From: Armatimonas rosea
GTDB lineage: Bacteria > Armatimonadota > Armatimonadia > Armatimonadales > Armatimonadaceae
NCBI RefSeq assembly: GCF_014202505.1
Contig: NZ_JACHGW010000002.1
Location: forward strand, 124,001-188,000
Direction of reading: 5' to 3'
DNA length: 64,000 nt
Below the pieces are notes generated by a model. That model was not told the DNA's origin, did no database searches, and was given only the letters and a program-made list of their open reading frames with translations. The position numbers were made by a program, and so were the translations under genes. Positions 34,858 to 44,081 of the stretch are shown here, piece after piece; position 1 is the stretch's first letter; each line of letters begins with the position of its first letter.

Positions 34858-35733
34858 ATGGCGTGGCCTACCCAGCTCGACTATCAGGAAGCGCTCACCT
34901 TCCCTCAACACTGCTTCCGTGATCCAGAGCTCGCTGGAGCGCAGCTGGCTGCCCCCGGCCTCTTTGGGCTCCCTCAGCCGATCACAGGAAACTTTACCAA
35001 TGTCTACCACCTGAAAAGTGACCCTGAAGCGACACAGCAGTGGGCGGTGCGGCTATTTCTGCGCGATGATCTGTCGCGGACGGAGCGCTACGGGCTCCTG
35101 GCCGCCCATCCCGACAAGCCCGCTTGCTTTCTCCCCTTTGACTTCCAGCCCGAGGGCATTGTCTTGGCACGGGGAGCATTTCCCCTGCTGAAGATGCCTT
35201 GGATCGTCGGGGAGCCGCTCAATACCTGGGTCGAGCGCAACCTCAATACCGCGGGAGCGCTGGCAGGGCTCGCGGAGCGCTGGGCCGCGCTTGTCCAGTC
35301 CCTGGTCGTGGCACAGCTCGCGCACGGCGACCTCCAGCATGGCAATATCTTTGTCACCCCCGGCGGCGAGCTGCGGCTCTTGGACTACGATGGGATGTGG
35401 GCTCCCACGCTCGCGGCGCTCACCCCTGGCGAGGTAGGTCACCCCTCCTACCAGCACCCCCGGCGGCTCTACACCGGGTTCATGGACCGCTTCCCCGCTC
35501 TCGTGATCTATGTCGCACTGCGTGTCCTGGCGCTGGCCCCGGAGCTCTGGTACCGGCTCGACAACGGCGACAACCTGCTCTTTCGGCGGGAGGACTTCCT
35601 TGCCCCGCAGATATCGCGTACCTTCAGCCTGTTGCGTGACGTTCGGGGCCTAGGGCCTCTGGTTACCGCGCTCCAGGACGCCTGCTCCCTCCCCCCCGAG
35701 CGCACCCCGCCCCTGACCCGCTACACAACCTAG
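34858..35733 (+). CDS. Protein kinase-like protein
   Basis: A 291-residue protein with the catalytic core of the kinase-like fold: LAHGDLQHGNIFVTPGG (catalytic-loop Asp and metal-binding Asn) followed by LRLLDYDGMWAP (the DFG-equivalent Asp). The N-terminal lobe (WAVRLFLRDDL) may hold the ATP-binding Lys/Arg but lacks a clear Gly-rich loop. The C-lobe resembles bacterial Ser/Thr kinase homologues without a membrane segment. ATG 34858 is preferred; TAGAAT ends 10 bases before it. Target unknown. Confidence 0.72.
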   Translation: MAWPTQLDYQEALTFPQHCFRDPELAGAQLAAPGLFGLPQPITGNFTNVYHLKSDPEATQQWAVRLFLRDDLSRTERYGLLAAHPDKPACFLPFDFQPEGIVLARGAFPLLKMPWIVGEPLNTWVERNLNTAGALAGLAERWAALVQSLVVAQLAHGDLQHGNIFVTPGGELRLLDYDGMWAPTLAALTPGEVGHPSYQHPRRLYTGFMDRFPALVIYVALRVLALAPELWYRLDNGDNLLFRREDFLAPQISRTFSLLRDVRGLGPLVTALQDACSLPPERTPPLTRYTT

Positions 35734-35810
35734 CGCAGAAAAAAAATCAGGCAGGGGGTTTCCGGGTAGCAAACAAGTATTTGAGTCTGCGGACTAGAAG
35801 GAACTCTAAC

Positions 35811-36287
35811 ATGCCTGAAACCCAAGAAGCACCGCTCCCCACGGGGACCGTTCACCTCCACCGCATCCTGCGCGCCGCGCCCGAGCGGGTCTACCGTGCC
35901 TTTCTCGATCCCGATGCCATGGTCAAGTGGGTCCCCCCGCATGGATACACGGGCAAGATGCTGCACATGGATGCGCGTGTGGGGGGCGGCTACCGAATGT
36001 CGTTTACGAACTTTGGTACGGGGAAGAGCCACTCCTTTGGGGGGACCTATCTCGAGCTCACACCCCACGAGCGCATTCGCTACACCGACCGCTTCGACGA
36101 TGCCAGCCTGCCGGGGGAGATGCAGGTGACCATCTCGCTGCGGAGTGTCGCCTGTGGCACCGAGCTGATAATTGTCCAGGAGGGGATTCCCACCATGATT
36201 CCCGTGGAGTTCTGCTACCTGGGCTGGCAAGAGTCGCTCACGCTACTGGCACACCTGGTCGAGCACGACAACCCCGATAGCGAGTAG
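35811..36287 (+). CDS. SRPBCC (AHSA1-like) family protein
   Basis: A 158-residue protein of the START/SRPBCC fold, AHSA1 branch. It has the usual opening VHLHRILRAAPERVYRAFLDPDAMVKW, then GGGYRMSFTN, GTYLELTPHERIRYTDRF and the closing GWQESLTLLAHLVE. Such proteins bind hydrophobic ligands or assist stress responses; the role here is not known. AAGGAAC before ATG 35811 supports the start. It converges on the DUF4242 gene. Confidence 0.88.
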   Translation: MPETQEAPLPTGTVHLHRILRAAPERVYRAFLDPDAMVKWVPPHGYTGKMLHMDARVGGGYRMSFTNFGTGKSHSFGGTYLELTPHERIRYTDRFDDASLPGEMQVTISLRSVACGTELIIVQEGIPTMIPVEFCYLGWQESLTLLAHLVEHDNPDSE

Positions 36288-36288
36288 G

Positions 36289-36564
36289 CTACTGCTCCGG
36301 TGCGGGGCGGATCACCCCCACGTGCCCTTCGAGCTCAAGCTGGGTGACCGCATCCACGGGGAGTCCCATGCGCTGGCAGAAGTCGTAGATGGCCTCTTTA
36401 TGGGGGGCCTCTAGAATCCAGACAATCTGTCCTTCTGCCAGGCTATGGAAGCTCCGGTAGCCCCGCACAACTGCATCGTTCTGGCCCATGGTGGCGATCT
36501 CCTCGATCCTGGCAGGAGTGAACTCGCCGGGGGGGAAGGTGTGGACAGAGAGAAAACGAGGCAT
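36289..36564 (-). CDS. DUF4242-like small protein
   Basis: A 91-residue ferredoxin-fold-like protein. The pattern VHTFPPGEFTPARIEEIA, QIVWILEAPHKEAIYDFCQRMGLPVDAVTQLE matches the DUF4242 family (some called nickel-binding or SCO4226-like). Function is not established. TACAAT ends 5 bases before the ATG on the minus strand. It is divergent from the ROK regulator gene. Confidence 0.75.
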   Translation of the reverse strand: MPRFLSVHTFPPGEFTPARIEEIATMGQNDAVVRGYRSFHSLAEGQIVWILEAPHKEAIYDFCQRMGLPVDAVTQLELEGHVGVIRPAPEQ

Positions 36565-36569
36565 GGGAA

Positions 36570-36603
36570 ATTGTACCCCTTCCTGAGGAAGTTCTGTTAC
36601 AAT
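36570..36603. promoter_or_regulatory. Divergent pair of -10 boxes (DUF4242 / ROK)
   Basis: TACAAT on the minus strand (36570-36575) serves the DUF4242 gene and TACAAT on the plus strand (36598-36603) serves the ROK gene. They end 5 and 7 bases from their start codons, so both transcripts look leaderless. Confidence 0.65.
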
Positions 36604-36610
36604 AGAACCT

Positions 36611-37783
36611 ATGGCAATTCAGGGGAAGATTCAGCCGGGACTATTAGGACGTATCAACGAGTGGCGGGTGCTACGGACAATCCAGCGGCATGGGGCGCTC
36701 TCGCGGGCAGAGCTGGCACGCGCCACCGCGATCACCGCACCCACTGCGTCAAAAGCGGTGGAGGCACTGATACGCGATGGCTGGCTGGTCGAGGTCGATG
36801 ACCCCGATGTGCGCCGGGGCCGGCCCGCCAAGAAGCTACGCCTCCCCGCCGAGGAAGCCCAGGTCTTGGGGGTGGTCGTGGACTGGCCGGAGTGCCGGCT
36901 GGTCGTGGGGGGGCTGGATGGCAATCTGCGGAGCGAGGTGCGCTTTGAGACTCCCAAGACCTACCCGGAGCTCCTCGCCACCGCCCGGCACTGGGCACAG
37001 ACCCAGCTCGCACGCCCTGGAGTTCGCACACACGGTCTCTGTGTCGCCCTGCCTGGCCTGATCGACTACACCGAGCAGCGCTGCCTGCTCTCGCCCAATG
37101 TGCACATCACCGATGGACAGACCCCCTCCAAAGACCTGCACGCCGCACTGGGGATCGAGTGTGTCATTATCCACGAGGGGCATGCTCTCTGCCTCGCCGA
37201 GCGCCACGCGAGGAGCGCCCAGGGCCTCGATGACTTTGCAGTGCTAGACCTCTCGACGGGGGTTGGGCTGCCGGTCGTGGTGCGCGGGCAACACTTCACC
37301 GGGCACCGTGGGCTCGCGGGGGAGCTGGGGCACATCACGGTCAATCCCACGGGGCGGCGCTGTGGCTGTGGGAACCTGGGCTGTCTGGAGACCGAGATCA
37401 GCGACCCCGCGCTCCTGCAAGCCCTGGGCGCAAGCACACTGGAGGAGGCCGTGGCCCGCTACAACGCGGGAGAGACCGACGCCATCGATGCGCGCCTCGA
37501 CTACCTGGCAATCGGGATCGCCGCGGCCATCCACCTCTTCAACCCGCCAACGCTCTTTCTCAATAGCCGCCTGCTGAGTGGCTGCCCCACACTGCTCGCC
37601 AAGCTCCAAAAACAGCTCAAGGTGCGCACCCTGCGGCCCGCCCTCGACGACTGCGAGATTCTCCTGGCACAGGGCGATAAGTCTCAGGGCGTGATCGCGG
37701 GGATCATCGAGCACCTCACCAGCGCCCGCCTGCCCACATCGCTCCAGGAGCTCCACCGCCTCGACCCCGAGCTGGCGAGCTAG
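36611..37783 (+). CDS. ROK-family transcriptional regulator
   Basis: A 390-residue NagC/XylR-type regulator. It has an N-terminal winged helix (about 15-70; GALSRAELARATAITAPTASKAVEALI) and a C-terminal ROK sugar-kinase-like domain with the zinc-binding CGCGNLGCLE near 250-260 and the preceding GHITVNP His. Such proteins repress sugar-uptake genes and are released by a sugar ligand. It faces the sugar ABC permease genes and lies 2 bases from the last one, so that importer is the likely target. Leaderless start, TACAAT 7 bases upstream. Confidence 0.92.
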   Translation: MAIQGKIQPGLLGRINEWRVLRTIQRHGALSRAELARATAITAPTASKAVEALIRDGWLVEVDDPDVRRGRPAKKLRLPAEEAQVLGVVVDWPECRLVVGGLDGNLRSEVRFETPKTYPELLATARHWAQTQLARPGVRTHGLCVALPGLIDYTEQRCLLSPNVHITDGQTPSKDLHAALGIECVIIHEGHALCLAERHARSAQGLDDFAVLDLSTGVGLPVVVRGQHFTGHRGLAGELGHITVNPTGRRCGCGNLGCLETEISDPALLQALGASTLEEAVARYNAGETDAIDARLDYLAIGIAAAIHLFNPPTLFLNSRLLSGCPTLLAKLQKQLKVRTLRPALDDCEILLAQGDKSQGVIAGIIEHLTSARLPTSLQELHRLDPELAS

Positions 37784-37785
37784 CG

Positions 37786-38601
37786 CTACTTCAAGCCCGT
37801 GAGCGCGATCCCCTTCACAAAGTAGCGCTGGGCGACAAAGAAGAGCACGATAGTCGGTAGGATATGGATCAGCGAGGCGGCCATGAGCAGCTCCAGCTGG
37901 GTACCGTAGCTGTCCTGGAAGAGGCGCAGGCCAATCGAGACGGTGTACTTCTCCATCGAGTTCAGGTAGATCAGCGGCCCCATGAAGTCGTCCCAGTGGC
38001 TCACGAACGAGAAGAGCGTGGTCGTGATCAGCGCCGGGCGGGCCAGCGGAAGGAGCACCTTCCACCAGATCGTCAGCGGGTTGGCCCCGTCGATCATCGC
38101 GGCTTCGTCGAGCTCACGCGGGATGGTCAAGAAAAACTGCCGCAGGAGAAAGATCGTGAACGCGCCGCCGCCAAAGAAGGCCGGGGCGATCAGGGGCACA
38201 AACGTGTCGATCAGCCCGAGCTGCCGCCAGAGCAGAAAGACCGGGATCATGGTCACCTGCGACGGGAGCATCATGGTCGAGAGCATCAGGTAAAAGAGCG
38301 CGTTCTTGCCCTTGAACTTAAAGCGCGCAAACCCATAGGCCACCAGCGATGCGGAGACGATCTGCCCGAAGGTGGCGACAATCGTGATCGTGATGGTGTT
38401 CAGGACAAAGGTCGGGAAGGGCAGCTCGGTCCAGGCACGCTTGAAGTTCTCCCACTGAATCGGGTTGGGAACCCACTGCGGCGGGACGGCAAAGACCTGC
38501 TCGTTGGTCTTGAGCGCGGTGGAGACGGTCCACAAAAACGGGATGGAGAAGAGGATGCCGCCAAAGACCAGCATCGCAAAGACCCCGATACGCTGGATCA
38601 T
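37786..38601 (-). CDS. Carbohydrate ABC transporter permease (MalG-type)
   Basis: A 271-residue inner-membrane permease with six predicted membrane spans and the EAA loop DEAAMIDGANPLTIWWKVLLP that docks to the ATPase. It forms the importer channel with the permease encoded just upstream. ATG 38601 is chosen because it overlaps the previous stop as ATGA, indicating translational coupling, and begins the first membrane helix (MIQRIGVFAMLVF). Confidence 0.94.
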   Translation of the reverse strand: MIQRIGVFAMLVFGGILFSIPFLWTVSTALKTNEQVFAVPPQWVPNPIQWENFKRAWTELPFPTFVLNTITITIVATFGQIVSASLVAYGFARFKFKGKNALFYLMLSTMMLPSQVTMIPVFLLWRQLGLIDTFVPLIAPAFFGGGAFTIFLLRQFFLTIPRELDEAAMIDGANPLTIWWKVLLPLARPALITTTLFSFVSHWDDFMGPLIYLNSMEKYTVSIGLRLFQDSYGTQLELLMAASLIHILPTIVLFFVAQRYFVKGIALTGLK

Positions 38602-39485
38602 TCTTTCTCGCCTCCTTCGTAGTACACCCACTTGGAGGCGTTCTTGAACTGAATCCCCGTGAAGCCTAGGAGCATAATAAACAAAATCCACGCCATCGCG
38701 CTGGCCTTGCCGAGCTTGAAGAAGCGAAACGCGTTGTTGTAGAGATAGAGGACGTACATCAGGGTGGCGTTGTCCGGGCCGCCGCCGGTCATGATATACG
38801 CCGAGGTGAACACTTGGAACGAGCCGATAATCCCCAGGATCAGGTTGAAGAAGATGGTCGGGGAGAGCATGGGGAGCGTGATGTGCCGGAAGCAGGTCAG
38901 GCCATCGGCGCCATCGAGCTGCGCGGCCTCGTAGAGCTCATCGGAGACTCCTTGGAGGCCGGCCAGGAAGATCAGCATACGGCTACCGCCGATTCCCCAG
39001 AGGCTCATGATAATCAGTGACATCAGCGCGGTCTTGGGGTCCTGGAGCCACTTGGGGCCGTGCACCCCGACCTTGGAGAGCGCGAAGTTCAGGATTCCCG
39101 CATCGGGGTGGAAGACCCACTGCCAGACCAGGGCGCTCGCCACAGCAGGCACCAGCGACGGCAGATAAAACAGCGTGCGAAAGACCGGGATTCCCTTGAC
39201 CTTCTGGTTGAGCAAGACCGCGATCAGGAGCGAGCCAGTCAGGCCCAGCGGGACGGAGAAGAGCACGTAGAGCGCCGTGTTGCCCAGAGACTTCCAGAAG
39301 AGCGGGTCGCGGGTGAGCAGGACCTCGTAGTTCTTCGTGCCCACAAACTGGAGCGAGTGCAGGTCGTACTTGCAGAACGAGAGATAGAGCGAGGCCAGCA
39401 TCGGGCCGGCGGTGAAGATCAGAAAACCCAGGAGCCACGGCGAGATCAGCGCCAGCCCCCAGCGACTACTGGTTCGTTCAGACAT
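38598..39485 (-). CDS. Carbohydrate ABC transporter permease (MalF/UgpA-type)
   Basis: A 295-residue inner-membrane permease with six membrane spans, the first at about 10-32 (LALISPWLLGFLIFTAG). The EAA loop is YEAAQLDGADGLTCFRHITLP. It starts 3 bases after the binding-protein stop and overlaps the next permease by ATGA, so the three genes form one operon. Confidence 0.94.
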   Translation of the reverse strand: MSERTSSRWGLALISPWLLGFLIFTAGPMLASLYLSFCKYDLHSLQFVGTKNYEVLLTRDPLFWKSLGNTALYVLFSVPLGLTGSLLIAVLLNQKVKGIPVFRTLFYLPSLVPAVASALVWQWVFHPDAGILNFALSKVGVHGPKWLQDPKTALMSLIIMSLWGIGGSRMLIFLAGLQGVSDELYEAAQLDGADGLTCFRHITLPMLSPTIFFNLILGIIGSFQVFTSAYIMTGGGPDNATLMYVLYLYNNAFRFFKLGKASAMAWILFIMLLGFTGIQFKNASKWVYYEGGEKE

Positions 39486-39488
39486 GGG

Positions 39489-40784
39489 CTAAAACCCCTC
39501 CTCGCCCGCAAGGAGCTTGTTGATACGCTGGGTCGCGGTCTGGCTGGCCTGCGCGACTGTCGTGCTACCCACATTGAAGAGGGCATCGGTGGCGGTGTTG
39601 AACTCCTGGGACCACTCCTGGTAGCGCGCATCGATCGGCAGGGTGCGGCCCCGGCGGACAGTCTCCAGAAAGACATCGGTGTGAAACGGGGGCTTGTCGC
39701 TCTTGAGGTACTGCGGGTGCTGCTGAACCGAGAGTCGGGTGGGGACGCAGCGCCGGAACTTGGCCCCGAGAAGCAGCTCCGCCTCCGGGCCGGTCATGTA
39801 CTTGACAAACTCCCAGGCCAGCTCCGGGTGCGCCGAGTGCTGGTTGACCACAAGCTGGTTGCCCTTGAGGACGGTCGCATCGCCGGCAGGCCCCGTGGGG
39901 ACGGGCGTGATGTCCCAGTCGAACTTCTTGATGTTCTTGCGGAAGCGTGGCGTCTCCCCCGCCCAGCCCCAGTGCATCGCGATCTTACCGGACTCAAACG
40001 TGAAGGCGGAGAGCGCGGCATCGGCGGGGGTGGGGGCGCAGTGGTGCTTCCAGCGCAGGTCTGCCATGTCCTGCAAGCCCTCAATCGCGTGGGGATCGTC
40101 GGCGAGGGTGAACTTTGTCAGCTCCTTGTTCATCACGTCCCCGCCCCGGTTCCAGTACACCGACGCCCACTGCGGGAAGCTGGGAAAGGTCGAGCCAAAC
40201 TGGACCGTCCGGTCCCCCTCGCGCTTGGTGAGCGCATTGGCCGCCGTGAGAAACGCGTCCCAGTCCCACTTCTTCGCCTGCGAGAGCTCGTACGGATCGG
40301 GCAGACCGGCATCTTGGAAGAGTTTCTTGTTGTAGTAGAGCTGGACCCCGCCAAAGAGGACATTCATCGCGTGGAGCTTGCCCTTGTAGCGGCACTCCTC
40401 CAGCGCGGTGGGGACAAAGTCCTCGACAAAGCCCTTGGGCTCGGCGGCGATCAGGGGCTCTAGGTCCAGGAAGTAGTCCTTGCGCACCAGCGCGGGGAAG
40501 AGGTAGTGATCGACGCGCATCACATCGGGAGCCGTGCGCGATGCCAGCATCAGCTGGAGCTTGTCGGGGTACGACGAGCCCGGGACCATGAACAGGTGGA
40601 TACGGAGCTTGGGGTGGGTCTTCTCGAACTCATCGGCGATCTGGCGCTCCACCTGGAGCTGCTCCGGGTTGCCCCAGGCCATGTAGCGGATGGTCGTGCG
40701 CCCCTTCGCATCCTGTGAGGAGGGAAGGCAGCCGGCCAGGAGGCCACCCAGGGAAAGCCAGATTAGGCGTCGTCGCGTTATCAT
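39489..40784 (-). CDS. Sugar ABC transporter substrate-binding lipoprotein
   Basis: A 431-residue extracellular solute-binding protein, family 1. The leader has Arg residues and a lipobox LLAGC (Cys19), so it is anchored at the outer face of the membrane. Family cues are TTIRYMAWGNPEQLQVERQIADEFEKTHP, LMLASRTAPDVMRVD, LYYNKKLFQDAG, FESGKIAMHWGWAG and a C-terminal QRINKLLAGE helix. It delivers an oligosaccharide to the two permeases downstream. The sugar is not readable from sequence. A TATAAT box lies 14 bases upstream of the ATG, leaving a very short leader. Confidence 0.93.
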   Translation of the reverse strand: MITRRRLIWLSLGGLLAGCLPSSQDAKGRTTIRYMAWGNPEQLQVERQIADEFEKTHPKLRIHLFMVPGSSYPDKLQLMLASRTAPDVMRVDHYLFPALVRKDYFLDLEPLIAAEPKGFVEDFVPTALEECRYKGKLHAMNVLFGGVQLYYNKKLFQDAGLPDPYELSQAKKWDWDAFLTAANALTKREGDRTVQFGSTFPSFPQWASVYWNRGGDVMNKELTKFTLADDPHAIEGLQDMADLRWKHHCAPTPADAALSAFTFESGKIAMHWGWAGETPRFRKNIKKFDWDITPVPTGPAGDATVLKGNQLVVNQHSAHPELAWEFVKYMTGPEAELLLGAKFRRCVPTRLSVQQHPQYLKSDKPPFHTDVFLETVRRGRTLPIDARYQEWSQEFNTATDALFNVGSTTVAQASQTATQRINKLLAGEEGF

Positions 40785-40845
40785 ACAAAAACCGGTTGAT
40801 TATACCATTCTCTAGGACATTATAAGGGAGCTACCCGCAGAAAGC

Positions 40846-40895
40846 AAAACGCCCCGACGGCTTCCTGGAGAGATCTCCAAGGAGCCGCCAGGGCG
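40846..40895 (-). terminator. Rho-independent terminator after the dehydrogenase gene
   Basis: On the minus strand, a long stem (CGCCC, GGCGGCT and GGAGA paired with their complements around a TC centre) followed by TTTTGC. It separates the ATPase/dehydrogenase operon from the binding-protein operon. Confidence 0.75.
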
Positions 40896-40914
40896 AACTT
40901 GGTGCTCAGGGCAC

Positions 40915-41700
40915 CTACGCGTTTTCGTAGGCGAACTTGGGGATCTGGGTGGCGAGCTTGCCGCCGCTGACATCGACCATCGTGCCGGTGATGTAGCGGG
41001 CCAGGTCCGACGCTAAGAAGCAGATCAGGTTCGCGACATCCTTGGGATCGCCCCAGCGCCGCAGGGTGAGCGTATCGAGGAGATCGGACTGGACATCCTC
41101 CGGGCGCTCGGTGAAGTGGTTGATCTCGGTGGGGATCATGCCCGGCGAGTAGCAGTTGACCGTCACGTCCCACGGCCCCAGCTCGCCGGCTAGGACACGG
41201 GTGAAGTAGTGGACACCGGCCTTGGACGCGGCGTACGGGGCGCTGCCAATCGAGGGAATGATCGCGGCAAACGACGCGGCATTGAGGATGCTCCCGCTCT
41301 TTTGCGCCTTCATCACCGGGATCACGGCCTGGCACATGAGAAACGTCCCCTTGAGGTTGATATCCAGGTTGGCGTCCCAGGCGCTCTCGCTCATGGTCTC
41401 CACGGGGCCGCTGATCGAGACTCCCGCGTTGTTGACCAGCGTGTCCACGCGGCCAAACTCGGCGACAATCTTGGCGATCAGCTCCTTGCATTGCTCGGGG
41501 CTGCGCACATCGGCGATGTGCTGGGCACCGCGCCAGCCATTGGCCTCCCAGTCCGCCTTGACGGCATCGAGGAGATCGGTGCGGATATCGGTAACGACGA
41601 CGATTGCGCCCTCGGCGGCTAGGGTTCGGGCGATGGTATTGCCGATGCCCCGGCCCGCGCCGGTGACAATGGCAACTTTATCTTTGAGGTTGATTTCCAT
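40915..41700 (-). CDS. Short-chain dehydrogenase/reductase (SDR)
   Basis: A 261-residue classical SDR. It has the nucleotide-binding TGAGRGIG (13-20), NNAG (90-93), catalytic Ser143, Tyr156 and Lys160 (YAASK), and the C-terminal GTMVDVSGG. An Asp at the end of strand 2 (VVVTDIR) suggests NAD preference. It probably oxidises or reduces the imported sugar or a derivative, judging from its place in the sugar-importer cluster. ATG 41700 fits the family start (MEINLKDKVAIVTG). Confidence 0.93.
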   Translation of the reverse strand: MEINLKDKVAIVTGAGRGIGNTIARTLAAEGAIVVVTDIRTDLLDAVKADWEANGWRGAQHIADVRSPEQCKELIAKIVAEFGRVDTLVNNAGVSISGPVETMSESAWDANLDINLKGTFLMCQAVIPVMKAQKSGSILNAASFAAIIPSIGSAPYAASKAGVHYFTRVLAGELGPWDVTVNCYSPGMIPTEINHFTERPEDVQSDLLDTLTLRRWGDPKDVANLICFLASDLARYITGTMVDVSGGKLATQIPKFAYENA

Positions 41701-41713
41701 AGTGGTGTGTCTC

Positions 41714-41866
41714 TTAGCGCACCGGCTTGCGGTGCGAGAAGATATTGAGCCCCAGCCAGCCCCAGAAGAGCAGGTGCAGGCCAAAGCTGAAGATGGGCAT
41801 GGCAAAGGGCTGGCAGAGAGCGATCACACCTAGCAAGAGTAGTGCAATACTAAGAAACTCTGCCAT
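41714..41866 (-). CDS. Small membrane protein (50 aa)
   Basis: A 50-residue frame between the ABC ATPase gene (10 bases upstream) and the dehydrogenase gene (13 bases downstream) on the same strand. It starts MAEFLSIALLLLGVIALC, continues through a second hydrophobic segment (SFGLHLLFWGWLGLNIF) and ends with a basic tail HRKPVR. This gives two predicted membrane spans with positive-inside topology. The spacing and membrane-like composition make it a likely real gene. No homologue recognised; it may modulate the importer. Confidence 0.65.
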   Translation of the reverse strand: MAEFLSIALLLLGVIALCQPFAMPIFSFGLHLLFWGWLGLNIFSHRKPVR

Positions 41867-41876
41867 CTGGGCAAAT

Positions 41877-42986
41877 CTACCGCTCAGCATTGATATTAAG
41901 CTCCGTTTGCTTATTAAAGAGATGCGAGCGGCTCTGGTTGATCCGCGCGTGCAAGGTCTGCCCTAAAGTGGGGCGGAAGGTCGGGGTGGTACGCACCTTG
42001 ACAATATGCCCGGCCAGCCCGACATTGATGATGTTCTCCGAGCCAAGCAGCTCGACCACCTCGACCCTTACGGGCAAGCTTCCCGGAGTCCCGGCCTCGA
42101 CAAAGGCGACATCCTCCGGGCGAACCCCCAGCACGAGGCTGGTGTCGCCGGTGGGGGTAGTGGCAAAGCGCCCCTTGCCGTCGCTGTCGAGCCCGAGGCT
42201 GGCCGCCGCCGCGCCCTCGGCGGGGCTGAGGCTGAGGCTATCGCCGCTACGGGTACAGGGGACAAAGTTCATTGCGGGGGAGCCGATAAAGCCTGCCACG
42301 AAGAGGTTGCGCGGGTTGTCGTAGACCTCCATCGGGGTGCCGGCTTGCTGGAGGAGGCCGCCGTACATGATCGCGATCCGGTCGCCCATGCTCATGGCTT
42401 CGAGCTGGTCGTGGGTGACATAGATCGTGGTCGCGCCCAGGTCGGTCTGGAGCTTCTTGATCTCGGCGCGCATCTCGGTGCGGAGCTTGGCGTCCAGCGC
42501 GGAGAGGGGCTCGTCCATCAGAAAGACCTGGGGACGGCGCACGATCGCGCGGCCAATGGTGACGCGCTGCTGCTCGCCGCCCGAGAGCTGGGTGGGCTTG
42601 CGGTCTAATTTATCAGTGATATGCAGCATCCGCGCCGCCATCATCACGCGCTCGTCGATCACGGACTGCGCGGTCTTCACGGCACGCAGCGGGAAGGAGA
42701 GGTTCTCTCGCACGGTCATGTGGGGGTAGAGCGAGAAGGACTGGAAGACAAAGGCGATATCGCGCTCGGCGGGCTGCTTGTGGGTCACTTCCTCCTCGCC
42801 GATCTTGATCGTCCCACCGTCGGGCAACTCTAGCCCGGCGATACACCGAAGGGTCGTGGTCTTGCCACAGCCCGACGGCCCCAAAAAGACCATAAACTCG
42901 CCGTCTTCGACAGAAAGGTCCATCCCCTTCACGGCGACCACTTGGTCGTACTTCTTAATCAGTTGCTGAACGCGAACGCTTGCCAT
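41877..42986 (-). CDS. Carbohydrate ABC transporter ATP-binding protein (MalK/UgpC-type)
   Basis: A 369-residue ATPase with Walker A GPSGCGKT (36-43), signature LSGGEQQR (134-141), Walker B VFLMDEP (154-160), switch His in VTHDQLEA, and a C-terminal TOBE-type domain with [11 protein letters not shown]. This length and regulatory domain are typical of ATPases serving sugar importers. It leads an operon with the small membrane protein and the SDR and probably drives the permeases at 37786-39485. ATG 42986 is used; an in-frame TTG at 42989 is less likely. Confidence 0.94.
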   Translation of the reverse strand: MASVRVQQLIKKYDQVVAVKGMDLSVEDGEFMVFLGPSGCGKTTTLRCIAGLELPDGGTIKIGEEEVTHKQPAERDIAFVFQSFSLYPHMTVRENLSFPLRAVKTAQSVIDERVMMAARMLHITDKLDRKPTQLSGGEQQRVTIGRAIVRRPQVFLMDEPLSALDAKLRTEMRAEIKKLQTDLGATTIYVTHDQLEAMSMGDRIAIMYGGLLQQAGTPMEVYDNPRNLFVAGFIGSPAMNFVPCTRSGDSLSLSPAEGAAAASLGLDSDGKGRFATTPTGDTSLVLGVRPEDVAFVEAGTPGSLPVRVEVVELLGSENIINVGLAGHIVKVRTTPTFRPTLGQTLHARINQSRSHLFNKQTELNINAER

Positions 42987-43056
42987 CAATGCTCCCGAGG
43001 AAAATTCGTCCCCCTAGTGTACCAGACCTTTCCCCCAGGAAACGATACAATCTTCT

Positions 43057-44079
43057 ATGCGCACCAAGACAAAGCTGACCCTCGCCGCCTTGGGCTTCGT
43101 CGCCGCCACTACAGCCGTCGTGATCGGGCAGTCCACGCCCCCGCACCTAGCCACCGTTGGTCGTCGTGTGCCATTTACTCTACATAGCTCCCAGATTGAG
43201 CAGTTTCTCTGGCCCTCCCCACAAGAGCTCCTGGTGGTTCAGAGAGATACGCTTCGCCTCCTCCAGTTGGAGCGCGGCACCGAGCAGCAAGTCGCCTGGA
43301 AAAAATACGAGAGCTCTGGCAACTACAGGCGCTACACCGGCTCTTTTGCGACATCGCCGGATGGCAAGTGGCTGACGTTTGTGGAGCAGATTGAGCAAAA
43401 GCCGAAAAAATCCGTCCAGCGCCACTTGGTTTTGATGCACCCTGATGGCTCGGGACGACGCCAGGTGGCTTCGCTCGACGATAAAAGTGATCTTCGTATG
43501 CTCTGGCAACCGGATAGCCAGGGCTTTCTCTTTTACTGGGAGTCGGAGAAGCGCCCCGAGTACGGACGAACGTTTTACGCACTGGACGAAAGCATTCCCC
43601 CACGGGTGGAGCGGACGCGGGATCACAATGCCTTCGTAGCCTCGCTCCCCATTACCTTTCAGGTCGATGGTCGGCTACTCGTCGATAGGCAGCGACGCTT
43701 GACGGTCGCCCTCTGTGATCCGCAACAGACTGACTCCTGTGAGGAGCTTTCGTTTGCACTACCCGCAGATCGGGAGAAAGCGGAGGTCGAGACATTTCTG
43801 GTCAGCCATGATAACCGAGCCGTGGTGAGCCTGCGGGTCGCGGCGGCCAATATACCGGAGCGTGGGACCTGGGAGGAGCTCCTGCATCGCAAGCTGCCCG
43901 TTGCCTACCAGGAGCTCTGGGTGCTCTCGGCGAAAGGGGAGAGGCCGCGCTGTGTGGTACGTGAGGCAATTACCGAGGAGCAAGAGATTGCTTTTGGAAT
44001 CTACTCCCTCTCGCCGGATGGAAAAAACGTACTGGTTCATGTCCCACAAGGCGATTATTATCTGATCCCTCTCCACTGA
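43057..44079 (+). CDS. Exported TolB/WD40-like beta-propeller protein
   Basis: A 340-residue protein with a signal peptide or anchor (about 1-25, cleavage near IGQ). It carries several propeller blades with the TolB-like pattern: FATSPDGKWLTFVEQ, LVLMHPDGSGRRQVA, LWQPDSQGFLFYW, YSLSPDGKNVLVHVP. Probably a periplasmic or surface interaction protein. TACAAT ends 5 bases before the ATG, a leaderless start. It is divergent from the sugar ATPase and convergent with a CAP-domain gene. Confidence 0.78.
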   Translation: MRTKTKLTLAALGFVAATTAVVIGQSTPPHLATVGRRVPFTLHSSQIEQFLWPSPQELLVVQRDTLRLLQLERGTEQQVAWKKYESSGNYRRYTGSFATSPDGKWLTFVEQIEQKPKKSVQRHLVLMHPDGSGRRQVASLDDKSDLRMLWQPDSQGFLFYWESEKRPEYGRTFYALDESIPPRVERTRDHNAFVASLPITFQVDGRLLVDRQRRLTVALCDPQQTDSCEELSFALPADREKAEVETFLVSHDNRAVVSLRVAAANIPERGTWEELLHRKLPVAYQELWVLSAKGERPRCVVREAITEEQEIAFGIYSLSPDGKNVLVHVPQGDYYLIPLH

Positions 44080-44081
44080 GG

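Noticed and set aside
39060-40463. 467-residue plus-strand frame opposite the sugar-binding protein
   Set aside because: Arg/Glu/Gly-rich antisense frame without motifs, opposite two confident transporter genes.
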